In this document: one piece after another, positions 12,251 through 23,550 of the stretch
Layout of the letters: each line of letters starts with the position of its first letter
How positions within the stretch are numbered: the first letter of the stretch is position 1
Program-made: the position numbers and the translations under genes
Notes under the pieces: model-generated
What the model saw: only the letters and a program-made list of their open reading frames with translations
Database searches by the model: none
Told to the model about the DNA's origin: nothing
Assembly: GCA_019321725.1 (NCBI GenBank)
Contig: CM033110.1
Span: 434,001 to 498,000, forward strand
Direction: 5' to 3'
From: Paulownia fortunei
Taxonomy: Eukaryota > Streptophyta > Magnoliopsida > Lamiales > Paulowniaceae
Length of the DNA stretch: 64,000 nucleotides

Positions 12251-13886
12251 ATGCAATCTTTCGGGGAGATGCATTCCATGGCTACAAATATTTTCTCAGC
12301 CTACGCATCGATGGCGGCATCCATAATGCTGCTCCGGTCGATCGCTAATGATATCATCCCTGAACCGGTAAAATCCTTTTTCTACTCTGTGTTCAGTCGT
12401 TTCTTCAAACACTTCTTCGACAGGTTTTTCACCAAGATGTCGACCCACATGACGATGGTGGTGTACGAGCAGAACGGATTAATGCGCAACCAAATCTACG
12501 ACGCCGCAGAAATTTACCTGCGCACGAAAATCAACCCCGACACGGAGAGACTGAAGGTTATAAAGAGTTCGAAGCAGAAGAACATTAGCCTCGGCATGGA
12601 GAAAGACCAACAAGTGGTTGATTGTTTCAAAGACTTTGAGATGAAATGGCAGTTTGTGTTGGTCGAGGCCGAGGGAGCAAAGGGCAGGTTCCACTTCGAG
12701 AAGAGATATTTCGAGCTCACCTTCGACAAGCCAAATAAAGGCAGAGTTGTTGATGAATACTTGCCCTTTGTTTTAGCGAAAGCCAAAGAAATCAAAGAGA
12801 ACGACAGAGCGGTTAAATTGTACACGAGGGATTGTCCCTTCGACGACGACGATGAGGGTGGAAATGGAGGTGGGTATTGGGGCTGCATAAATCTTGATCA
12901 TCCGGTGACTTTTGATAAGTTGGCAATGGACCCGAATTTGAAGCGGTCTATTATTGAAGATTTGGACAGGTTTTTGAGGAGAAAAGATTATTACAAGAAA
13001 GTTGGCAAGGCCTGGAAGAGAGGTTACCTTTTATACGGGCCTCCAGGGACTGGGAAATCAAGTTTGGTTGCGGCCATGGCTAACTATTTGAGGTTTGATG
13101 TGTATGATTTGGAGTTCAGTAGTCTGCATTCCAATTCGGAATTGAGGAAAATTCTGGTTTGTACCAATAACAAATCCATTATTGTGGTTGAGGATATAGA
13201 CTGCAGTGCCCAAATGCACGACAGGGACGGGGACACAGACTCTGAGCCTGAGGATTCGTCCAACACCAAGGTTAGTTCCAATGACAGCATTTTTTGGGTA
13301 CTAAAACTCTTGCATCAATTATGAATATACAAACTTTACCGCATTGTTTTTTTTGGTACAACAGTTGACATTGTCCGGAGTGCTGAACTTTATTGATGGA
13401 TTGTGGTCGACTTGTGGAGACGAAAGAATCATCATCTTCACTACGAACCACAAAGAAAAGCTGGATCCTGCCCTGTTGCGCCCTGGTCGGATGGATATGC
13501 ACATTCATATGGGGTACTGCACCCCGGAAGGATTTGATGTTTTGGCCTTCAATTACTTGGGAATCCATGATCATCCCAGTCTCTTTCCTGAGATAAAAGG
13601 GCTAATTCGAGAAGTTGATATCACTCCTGCAGAACTTGCAGAGCACTTGATGAGAAATGAGCATGTTGATGTTGCTCTTGAAGGGGTGATTGATTTGCTC
13701 AAGCAAAAGAAGCAAGAAAAAAAGGAAATGCCGGAGGAGAGTGATGCCAAGGAAACTAAAACTGATGGAGATGAAGGTATTCCAAGCGAGAAGAAGGGAA
13801 AGAAGGGGAAGTTTGGGAAAATTGTCAAACAGTTGAGGAAATTTGGAAGGCAATCAAGCATACGAAGTAAGAGCAAAATGTTGTAA
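12251..13886 (+). CDS. AAA-ATPase, HSR4/BCS1-like, copy 2
   Basis: Exons 12251-13270 and 13365-13886 give 513 residues with the same exon lengths as copy 1. The hydrophobic N-terminus, Walker A GPPGTGKS (263-270), Walker B IIVVEDID (310-317) and LLRPGRMD (R379, R382) are all kept, so the enzyme should be active if expressed. By my count about 35 residues differ from copy 1 (about 93% identity), and some 24 of these fall in the first 165 residues. The leader is homologous to copy 1 only from 12157; the copy-1 TATA box and tandem motif are missing and repeat R3 takes their place. The open frame is intact, so a new promoter or silencing are both possible. Confidence 0.9.
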
Positions 13887-14377
13887 CTTTGAGCAAATTA
13901 AGATATTAAGTAATGTATGTATGAAAAACCATTGATGATAAAAAACAATTGTGGAGTTGTTTTTCTATTGATGAATGAATGATTGCTGATTACCATGACA
14001 TTAGCCATATTGCAAATCTGTTCTTCAAATATTTCCTATTTATAATTATTTAAAAATCTTAAGACAAATTTGTTTTTCTCATTTTCTGAAATTTCTAATC
14101 ATATTTTTGAAGTGTACATCCTATTTTAAAAATCTTGCACTCCATTGTTAAAGGAAAAAACTCAGCTCTTAGAGAACTCTCTTTATAATAAAATTCGAAA
14201 ATAAGTAAACATAATATATAAAAAAAAATTCTGAAATCAACATATTAACTCAATTAATCTAACTTTATAATTTACTGATTCATACACTTTTTCATTTCTA
14301 TACCATTGAAAAAAGTATGAATGTCTTTCAAGGTTTTTTTTTTATTGTTTTCTTAAGAGGAAAATATCCTAAGTAAT
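13887..14377. other. 3' flank of AAA copy 2
   Basis: Matches the 3' flank of copy 1 (3312-3740) with many small changes. No gene is seen. Homology to copy 1 is lost near 14282 and regained near 15790, so about 1.5 kb, including the hAT-like element, is extra here. Confidence 0.55.
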
Positions 14378-14385
14378 ACTCACAA

Positions 14386-15469
14386 GTAGGGGTGATCATG
14401 GTGCGGTTTTACGATTTTTTTCACTAATTTCAAACCGAATTGTCATATGCGGTTTTGTTGGAAAATAATTTCAAATTGCGATTTTATCAAATAAAACGAA
14501 AGTACGGTTTTAAGCGGTTGCTGGCAGTTTGGCGGTTTTTTACCAATAAGAGAAATTATTAAGTTTCAAAAAATTAAGACATTAATACAAAAATCATTTG
14601 AATATGAAAATAACACCATGATTTTTTGACTCTACAGCGCTCCTCTTTCAACTGATTTTTCACTACGTTCAAGACCAAACTGACTTTTGGTATCTGCATA
14701 TGAATTGTATCCCTATATCTTAGCTTTCTATATCTTCATTCATAAGCTCAATATAACATATGTGGAGTGAGTTATGCCCAAAATACCAAAATGTGTCATA
14801 CTAGAAATTTTCAGTCAAGTGCAGCCTATTTAACCCAATTTTTCTTATTGAAATAGAATTAACTGGATTTTATGATAAACATAAAAGTTATATATCTATC
14901 TCTTGGCTTTTTAATGGTTTAAGAAACAAGTCAAAATGTTATTGGAGTAAAAAGTTATTATTGAAATACAAACACTGCCCTCAATAGTACCAAACAACGG
15001 ATTATTCAAAATTCTAACCAAGTTTTATGTTTATTTCCATTTTCTTCTCATTTTGCTATTACCTACAATATTTCAAACTAAATACATAAAAAACATAAAA
15101 ATACTCAAAAACTAATCAAAAAGTTAAACAAATGGTACTCAATTAATGGGTATGAATTCACTCATCAATATGGTTGTTGCTCTTATTTTTAATCTTAAGT
15201 ATTAAGATTGAGAGATGTGAGTTGGAAAAAAGAATAATCAACTTAATTATTAAGGTTTTGTATAATAGGTTAATTACAAAATTACTCTTTTAAGGTATAA
15301 ATAGGCGGTTCGGTTTTTTACAGTTTTTTTAGCTCTCAAACTGCCACCGCACTGCTAAAATGGTGCAGTTTTTGTTTCATATTTTAAATCGCGGTTTTTG
15401 TGATAAATCAATATTAACGGTGCAGTACAGGACGATTCGGGCAGTTTTTTAAAAATTATGATCACCCAT
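14386..15469. mobile_element. Non-autonomous hAT-like element, 1.08 kb
   Basis: The ends are imperfect inverted repeats: left GTAGGGGTGATCAT, right ATGATCACCCAT. They are flanked by the 8-bp direct repeat ACTCACAA at 14378-14385 and 15470-15477. TAGGGGTG-type ends with an 8-bp target duplication are typical of plant hAT elements. Subterminal regions on both sides are rich in GCGGTTTT and its complement. No transposase frame is present. Confidence 0.78.
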
Positions 15470-15477
15470 ACTCACAA

Positions 15478-16685
15478 CATCCCAAATGATTTGAGTTTTT
15501 TTTCTGAGATATCTTAAATTAAGATTTTATTTCATAAATAGATTTTTTTTCCTCCTAAACTTACACTCAAATAAAATAAAAATATTATAAAAATCACCTT
15601 TGATGCTTGATCTAATTACAAAAACTACCTTTAAATTTTAAAATTATAAATAGTTCTTTTAATATTTGTCTCCATCTTAAAATTACCCTAACATCGCTGG
15701 ATGTCATGCAAAATGCTGACGTCAAACAAAAAAATAAAGGACTCTCTATTTTGCCCTTGGGGTACTATTCTAGAAATATATCTTTGGAGCTAACTGTCAT
15801 ATTTTTTAATTTCTTTGCAATGTAACAATAACAAATTTTATATTCATTATATGCTGCTATTTCAGTAAATTTTTAAATTTTTTTTTTATATTTTTCATGA
15901 TTTTTTAAATTTAATTTTTTTTTATCAAAATTGACTTATTTTGTGGTTCAAAATCTTCCAAATATACCACAACAATAATAGAGTAATTTTTATTTTTATT
16001 TTTTATTTTTTCACTTTTTAATTAATTATTTTTTTTGTTTGTCAAAATGAATTTATTATGTTTTTCAATCTTCCAAATTTACCACAACAATAACAATATT
16101 ATATAGAACAATTGATAAGAAAAAATTAGTTTGAGAATATTACATTTATCCCCTCAATATGCCATACACTTACACAAATACCCACAATTTTTTGTAATAT
16201 TTAAATACAATGATCACATAATTTCTAGTCCAACCACAATAACTATATTAAGTGTGAAATGCCATATACAAATAGGCCCATAGTTAACAAATATATATAT
16301 AGGCATCAAAGGATGCATGTCAATGTGTTCACATAAGATTTTCTAAATATAAAAGCTGATTTAGTGTTCATTTAATGCAAAATCAATCTTGTTGCATGGC
16401 AAGAGGACCATCTTGCCTGCCCATTGAGTTGCCATATATGATATTTACCCTCTTTTGGTTATTCACAAACCATAACTTCCTAACTTTGGTTACGAATATC
16501 CCAAGAAACATAGAAAATCACAATCATTAGTATTAACCAAAATCTTTGTATTTTTTCAACAAAGACTTTGAATTAGTGAACATGGCTGACATGTAATGTT
16601 TATAAAACTTATAAAAATTGTTCCTTTTACAATAACAACACCAAATATAAAAAAAAACAAATAAAATAAAAAATACACAAAACTT
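15478..16685. other. 3' flank of AAA copy 2, between two hAT-like elements
   Basis: No gene. From about 15790 it aligns again with the copy-1 flank (3790-4600); AAATCTTCCAAATATA and TTTAGTGTTCATTTAATGCA are easy markers. Confidence 0.5.
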
Positions 16686-16693
16686 AGATACAT

Positions 16694-18165
16694 TAAGGGG
16701 CGGAGCCACAAAATAGATACCGTGCTTATTGCCCCCTTCGAGAAATCTGGCGCCTAGGCGCCATATTATACCGCCTAGGCGCTATCCATGTGACAAAACT
16801 GATGCTTTTGGTTGGAATGGTAGCAAGTGGCAATCATTTACAACTTTTGATACATGTTTATGATATGTATACACTAGATACATATATCATACCACACACA
16901 TTACTCACTTTACATCAAATGTACAATACATCTTCCTCACTTTACACAAAATACACAATACATCTTACACACTTTACACCAAATCGTATCACCATCTCAT
17001 ACTTTATAAAATGGCACTATCATCTCAACACAAATATCAATTTTCAGATTTACTCACTGTCTACATTCATTCACATTTTGAAAGCACTCTTGGGGTTTTT
17101 TGAGCTTCAAGGAAGAAAAAGTGGAAGAGGCTTGGAGGAGGAGACATCCATAATCTATCATCAACCTCAACTATCTTTTTCAACCAATAAGTTTCTTTGA
17201 TTCCCAATGTTGCTAATTTTTATTCTCTTGTCATTTATTATCATGTTAGACTAAACTTCTTTATTGGTTGAGGTTGATTTCAAAGCCCTAAACATGAGTT
17301 CTTGTAATTGAATGTTTGATATTATTGATCAATTTCCCAATTGAGGTTGTTTATATTTTTCTATACTTAATATCTTATGGGTATTTTCTTACTTTATTTG
17401 GATGCTCAACCAAATCGGGTTTGAGAATTCCTTACAATTAGATTAGAGATTTTAGATCCGTAATTGTCTTGAATTTCTAATCATGTGTAGTAAATTGTGA
17501 TTAATGATTATGGGATATTTTTATTAATTGCAATGAAAAACATAACCTAAGTTAAATGACCCGAGTTTGTGTGGTTGTTGATTAGATCAATCTATCTTTC
17601 TTATTTTAATGCATCTATTGGATTAAATCTAGAGAGCTTGTTTTAGGTTATTTGGTGGGTAGAGAATTAGATAGAGAGCTTGTTCTATCTAATGAGAAAC
17701 TAAGAAAAGATTGGGGTAGTAGAACTTGTTATTACCTACTGTTGATAATTTTATTGGCAAAATGTTCATAATATTGATATGAAATTAGAACTCATTATCT
17801 AGTGGTGGCGAATGAAACCTCAACCTACTTTAATCGATTGTTGATTGTTGTTTTGATTTTGATTGATTTATATTTTAATTAGTTTTAATTTCTATGACTA
17901 GTTAATCAACTCAATCCCCCCAAACGTTTGTTGTTTATTTCTAAAGTTTGCTTGTTGAAGTCTTAGTTTTAAATTAATAATTTTGAAATTAAAATTCTTA
18001 GTTAGTTGAGTCGATAGTAAATCAATTAGCCTTGATCCTCATGGGATCGACTCTTACTCACTCTATACTCGTTAAATATTTATTGAAGAGTAAGGTTTAA
18101 ATTTGGTAGGCTTACGACAACCAATCACGCTACCTCACCCCTTCCCCTCCCCTAACTCCGCCCCT
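16694..18165. mobile_element. Non-autonomous hAT-like element, 1.47 kb
   Basis: The ends TAAGGGGCGGAG and CTCCGCCCCT are inverted repeats of the common plant hAT type (GGGGCGGAGC). They are flanked by 8-bp duplications AGATACAT at 16686-16693 and 18166-18173. The uninterrupted site is seen in the copy-1 flank near 4596-4610. The interior carries a GGCGCCTAGGCGCC palindrome near 16749 and, near 18040-18070, text like a plant LTR tail (GATCCTCATGGGATCGACTC). The 136-codon frame at 16790-17200 resembles nothing I know and is probably chance. Confidence 0.82.
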
Positions 18166-18173
18166 AGATACAT

Positions 18174-18800
18174 TGTTGGAATAGTACCTAATAGCCACAG
18201 AATGGCCGTTTTTAAGCTCTTATAGAAAAAAAAATAGTCCTATTCCTGTAATATCAATAAAATAATATTTATTACATAATTATGGGGTACGGTCGCACAT
18301 ATGATTGTGGTTATGGAATATGCCTTTAACTCTTTAGTTTAAAAACTTTCCTAATTGATGATTAATAGAGACGAGAAATTAATAAATTTAATATGACTTG
18401 CACATACGATGCAGGCTTTTAAAGATGATATCTCGATCCATAGACATCCATGTTTATGACATTAGTGCATGTATGTGAGTTCTTATTAAGGAACAAGTAT
18501 ACTGAATTACCTAACCTAAAAGAATTTAAATGATAATGAAATATTATAGACAGTTCAATAATTATCCTTAGACTTGAGACATTATTGCAACCTTGTACAT
18601 AAGATATTGCATTTTGATTTATTTTTTTATTACATGACAATCACAAGAAAAATATTTTGTATATGATATTTTTGGATAGGGAGGTTTACAAATGGCCAAT
18701 AAAGGATCACTTATCTAGATGAACAAGTGAATTTCTTATATATTCTACTATTCTTGACATTAAAGTCCTTAGTAAAGGTTGGACAAAAGTTAAAAAATGA
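18174..18800. other. Continuation of the duplicated AAA 3' flank
   Basis: Aligns with 4610-5190 downstream of copy 1 (CATTGTTGGAATA, TTTAAGCTCTT, CACATACGATGCAGGCT). No gene. Confidence 0.5.
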
Positions 18801-18833
18801 ATTTTCTAAATTCATTTTGGAGTCATATAACAA

Positions 18834-18872
<39 letters not shown>

Positions 18873-20470
18873 TCATTTTGCTTACTAACTTATGTATCTA
18901 GCAATTTTTTTATTATTATTATATAACTAGAAAGATACATAGTTATTGAGGTAATAACGTTTCAACGAATAATTCATACTCTAGGCTCAATCGAGAAATT
19001 AATTGATGTAAAGATCATACATGAATAGTACTCATAATAAAAAAAAATTCGTTACTTCACCTATATTTAGATCTTTATAGTGTGTTGCTAGACGCTTCCT
19101 AGAATTTATGGGTTCTTGAAATTAATGGATTAATTTCAAAAGGATTAATTAATTAGATTAATCAATAGAAATAATTAATTGTCCAATTAAAACTCAAGAG
19201 TTATTAGCTTACTACTAGTTATTTCATTAACTTCATTAACGTAAGGGTTACACACTAATTTGGTGAAGTCCATATTGAAATAATTTAATTAATGTGATTA
19301 ACTAATAAAAGTTAAATTAATTTAAGTGTTGAATTAATAATTAATTAGAGAATTAAAGTGAGAATCCATTAGATGGATTCATTTTCAATGAAGAATCTCA
19401 TTTTCTATCCATGAAATTCCAACGTTTTATTAGAATTTGTGTAGAAATAAAAATATGCCTGGTTATAAAAATTTTGATGAAAATTTTATAGGGCGTAGAA
19501 TGAGAATATATTTTGTTTAATATTTTTTTTGAATTTTTTAATGAAAACATGGATAAAATAATAATGTACATGGATATATGTAAGTAGTGAGATCCACTTG
19601 AAACATTTAGTTTGAATATAATAATTTAATAAAATGATTTATAGGTGGTGGAGTTCATTTTTAATGATATTATTTAAAAAAGAATAATATATAATTAGAT
19701 AAAATTGATAGTGGTGGGTCCACTTTGAATATTCAATTTATATATTAGAATTTATTAAGATGATTTGTAGGTGGTGATTCCATTGCAATGATATTGTTTA
19801 AAAATAGTAATATATTATATAGATATAGGTTATAATGATGGATCGCAATGATGTAGTATATGGTTGAAAATTGAGAATATATTATAGAAAAGTGTTGTTG
19901 GTGGAACTGAGATGAAAATGAAATATTTTCGATGAGTTGAAAAAAATAAACATATACTACAAATCCCAATGAAATAAAAATATATATGCCCCAACAAATT
20001 TTCTAAAGACGATAGGATTATAATGTAAACACTATAAGTTTGAGACAAGATAAAAAGAATTTTGGTGTCCCACTAGGTTGGGGCTTGAGGAACTTACTTA
20101 ACCCCCTCATTGACGAAATTGAGGGTAGAATTTTTTGCCCTCCCACTCACCCAATTCAAACTACAAACTCAGAGAACTCAAGTGCAAAATTCGCCCCTAA
20201 TTCTTTGTTCCAAACTCCAACTAGTTTTATCTTCATCAATTGAACTAAGAATTAAATCACACACACTATACACATAAAAATTGTATTTTATTCCGCATAT
20301 CAAATTTTAGGATTGAATAATGATTTAAATTCTATTATCATCAAACTAATCGCTCGTTGACATCCAAGTTTTGGATAAATATAGAGGAGCAGCTCTAAGG
20401 TGAATCAAACTCTTTCGAGGGGTTAGAGAATCAATTTCTACAATACGATCATTGTAACGACTTGAGTCAT
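18800..20470. repeat. Dispersed repeat copy R4 with an insertion
   Basis: Same repeat as R1 but interrupted at about 19360-20005 by some 640 bp absent from the other copies. The host text resumes with TTTTCTAAAGACGATAGGATTATAATG. The insert has no recognisable ends or gene. Confidence 0.5.
18834..18872. repeat. (ATT)n microsatellite
   Basis: About thirteen uninterrupted ATT/TTA triplets inside repeat R4. Confidence 0.9.
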
Positions 20471-20605
20471 TTTTTTACAACTACATCAGCCAAAAGTGAT
20501 TAATAACATTATATTTCGTTCAAAACCTAAGAACTTCACATTTTTAATTAAATTAATAATAAAATCAATTATTTTATGCAAAAGTCATACTATAGAAACT
20601 CCCTT

Positions 20606-20770
20606 TGAGACAATGGAAAATATCTGATTTAAGATTTATCCATGAAACCACCGAACAAAAGTTGGAGGCAAACAAGTATATAATTTTACATATTTTCCAT
20701 CCTAGAAATAGCATAGAGAACTAGACAAGTACTGTTCCCTATCTGAACATGTAGGATAGACTTGGCTGGA
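20606..20770. repeat. Direct repeat, first copy
   Basis: About 165 bp (TTTGAGACAATGGAAAA ... GGATAGACTTG) repeated at 21280-21445 with scattered mismatches. The two copies bracket the partial repeat R5. Confidence 0.7.
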
Positions 20771-20774
20771 TGAA

Positions 20775-21190
20775 AATTAGAAAATAATTTGAGTCATATA
20801 ACTAGAATTTTTTTATTATTTTTTTATTTTGGTTTGCTAAGTCATGTAACTAGGGATTGTTACATGGATTTTTCTTTTTTTTAATCATATAACTAGGAAG
20901 GTACATAGTTATTGAGCTAATATCTTTTCAATTAATAATTCATACTTTAAGTTGAATCGAAAAATTAATTGACGGAAAATCATACTTGCATGGTACACGT
21001 AATTAGAAAGATTCGCTACTTCATATATATTTAGATTTTTGTGGCGTATTGCTAAACGTTTTTTATTATTTTTGATTTTTTGAAATTAATGAGTTAATTT
21101 TAAGAGAGTTAATTAATTGAATTTTTCAATAAAAATAATTAATTATTCTTATGTATCAAGATTTAACGAGCTCATTATTAATTTATTGGT
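20775..21190. repeat. Dispersed repeat copy R5, partial
   Basis: Contains the first half of the repeat (CTAAGTCATGTAACTAGG ... GAGCTCATTATTAATTTATTGGT) and then stops. Confidence 0.5.
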
Positions 21191-21279
21191 GATCCTTTTG
21201 AGCAGCCCTAGACCTTTTGTTTTTTTATAAGATTGGGAAAAATGTAAAAGTGTGTGCATCACTTTGTCAGTAGAAAGGC

Positions 21280-21445
21280 TTTGAGACATTGGAAAAGATT
21301 TGATTTAAGATTTGTCCATGAAACCACCTACCAAAAGTAGGAGGCAAACAAGTATATAATTTTACATCTTTTCCATCTTAGAAATATCATAGAGAATCAG
21401 ACAAGTAATGATTCCTGTCTCAACATTTAGGATAGACTTGCCGCT
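21280..21445. repeat. Direct repeat, second copy
   Basis: Second copy of the 165-bp sequence at 20606-20770; it ends in GGATAGACTTGCCGCTGC. Confidence 0.7.
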
Positions 21446-23340
21446 GCAAAGAGTTATCCTTACTATTACTTATATGACCTCTAATTTAGTATTTTTTTTA
21501 AAGAAAATTTTTAATTCAAATTTGATTTGGATGAATACAAGTTAATCGTAATGACTTTTTACTTATTATATAATTGATTGATACTCCAAAAATAGTAAAT
21601 GATCAGTCATAACAAAATACAATTATATTTATTATATAATTAGTTGAATTTAATCAAATAAAAAAATAAACTAGAAAGTTTTTATTTGTTTGCTGTGGGA
21701 TAAAAAACTAGTAAAGTGACTGATTGGATTGGATGATGTCTGGCTTGATGTTGTGCTCTATTTGGTCTCATTCGAGAATCTGGATTGAGCTTGATTTGTA
21801 ACACAATCTACATAATCAAGCATTTGATAACGATGATTTCAACCCAAAATAAATATTAAATTGGTCATATTAATTATTACCCAACCTCTATTATTATATA
21901 ATCTAATTTTTGGGTTGGATCGAACAACAAATTCTTACATCTTTGCCCTTGAGATTTGGTTATATTTTCTTTTTCTTTTTCTTTTAAAAAATAATTTGGA
22001 TATTTGTATTTTACTATCCTACCCAATCATCAAATTCAAATAAAATATTATTATCCTACTCAATTTTTTTAAATTTTAATCTTACAATCCATACACTTCT
22101 TTTAAACAAATTACATTATTCAGAAGCAACGAAATCCTACTCTCTTTAATCAGTCTTATCAATTTCGTCCATAAATTCATAAATCCAAACAAGGGTCTTT
22201 GTGTTTTGGATGGTGAATATGTATGAGAATGTTTTATTAATTTAAATAAATATATAATAAATTAATATATGAATTGGGCTTGGCACCAATTGGACTTTAC
22301 AATTTCAATTCAAGCCCACCAAACTTATAATTTGTTATAAGCTCGCCCCAAATTCAATAGGTTGAAATATTCACATGGAGAAGAAGATCATGTTCTATGA
22401 TGGCAATGCTAAAGAATATCATTTTCCTTTTTCCATTTGGAAACATGGCTTTTTTTTTTTATTTTTTTTAAATATCCAATTTCTTTATTAGAATCTAATC
22501 AAATTTACAAAAATAATTAGATAAAATACTGAACCAAATTACTAAACAAAATTTCATATTCAATTTCAAAAGTTGGCTATATCAAAGTTCCATTGTGTTC
22601 ATGTCCAATTTTACTAAAACACACGTCAATTTCTTTATTCAAATAAGGACCTTAGAAACGGGTTGAATTTGATAGTCGTTTCACGGGTACAATTTTTGTA
22701 ACTTCATGATATATCCTTGGATTGGTCAGTTCCTATTTGAAAAGTTATAATTTTTTACCGGCCACAATTTTATTCGTACTAATAATTTAGCACATTCTTT
22801 ATTTTTATTATGGGGTTATGAAGAGTTAGAAGATTTATTTTTTCGTGTTAATGGTCCGTGAACTTTTGTTGCTTTGCATGGTACTTTCATACTAATAGAT
22901 TTCATATTACGTCAATTTGAATTTATTTGATCTATTCAATTGTAATTTTATAATGCAATTGTATTTTTTGATCTTATCGTTCTTTTTGTTTATGTATTCT
23001 TGATTTATCCTCTAGGGCAATTCTTTAGAAATTGACGTATTCTTAAGAAATTTAAATAAATCAAAATAAATTACAAAATTTTGTTTTTTAAGATTAATAA
23101 ATTATTTTTTCATATAAATCAAAATTTTATTTTGTCTTCGTTTGACTCTATCTTAACTTCATTGGCCTCCATCCAAACATAGTGGTCCAAATTGTTTAAA
23201 ATGAATATAATATGATGATTCAAATTCTTTCGGCTATTAGACTTGGAGACAGTATAAAATTTATTTTATAAAAAAATCAAGACCTAGTTCAATTAAAATG
23301 CGCAAAAGCCCGCGGGCCGTGGTACAGGAGTATGATTGAA
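21446..23340. other. AT-rich intergenic region, no gene seen
   Basis: No recognisable coding sequence, RNA gene or transposon ends. The last 100 bp lead into the TXNDC9-like promoter. Confidence 0.5.
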
Positions 23341-23352
23341 CGAGGCTTCACT

Positions 23353-23530
23353 TTTATATAATCTTGATTTTCCACTTGTCTCGCCATTCTTGTACAGTGT
23401 CGAACTAAATCTTTGTACCTAAGGCTGTAGATTTCAGAGACCCAGATCTCATTTGGTAAGTTCGCACAGTTCTGTCTTACATGAAATTGGTTTCTTTTTG
23501 GTTTGTAATGGAAATAGATTTTGATTTCAG
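23353..23530 (+). promoter_or_regulatory. Promoter and 5' UTR intron of the TXNDC9-like gene
   Basis: A TATA-like TTTATATAAT is at 23353-23362. A probable 5' UTR intron runs 23456-23530 (TTGGTAAGT ... GATTTCAG), ending 20 bp before the ATG. Upstream at about 23307 is GCCCGCGGGCC, a GC-rich palindrome. Confidence 0.5.
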
Positions 23531-23550
23531 CAGCGAAAAGAAGGAAGGAA

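Noticed and set aside
16790..17200. 136-codon open frame inside the 1.47-kb hAT-like element
   Set aside because: Composition is repeats of Thr, His, Tyr and Leu from AT-rich DNA; it does not resemble a transposase or any known domain.
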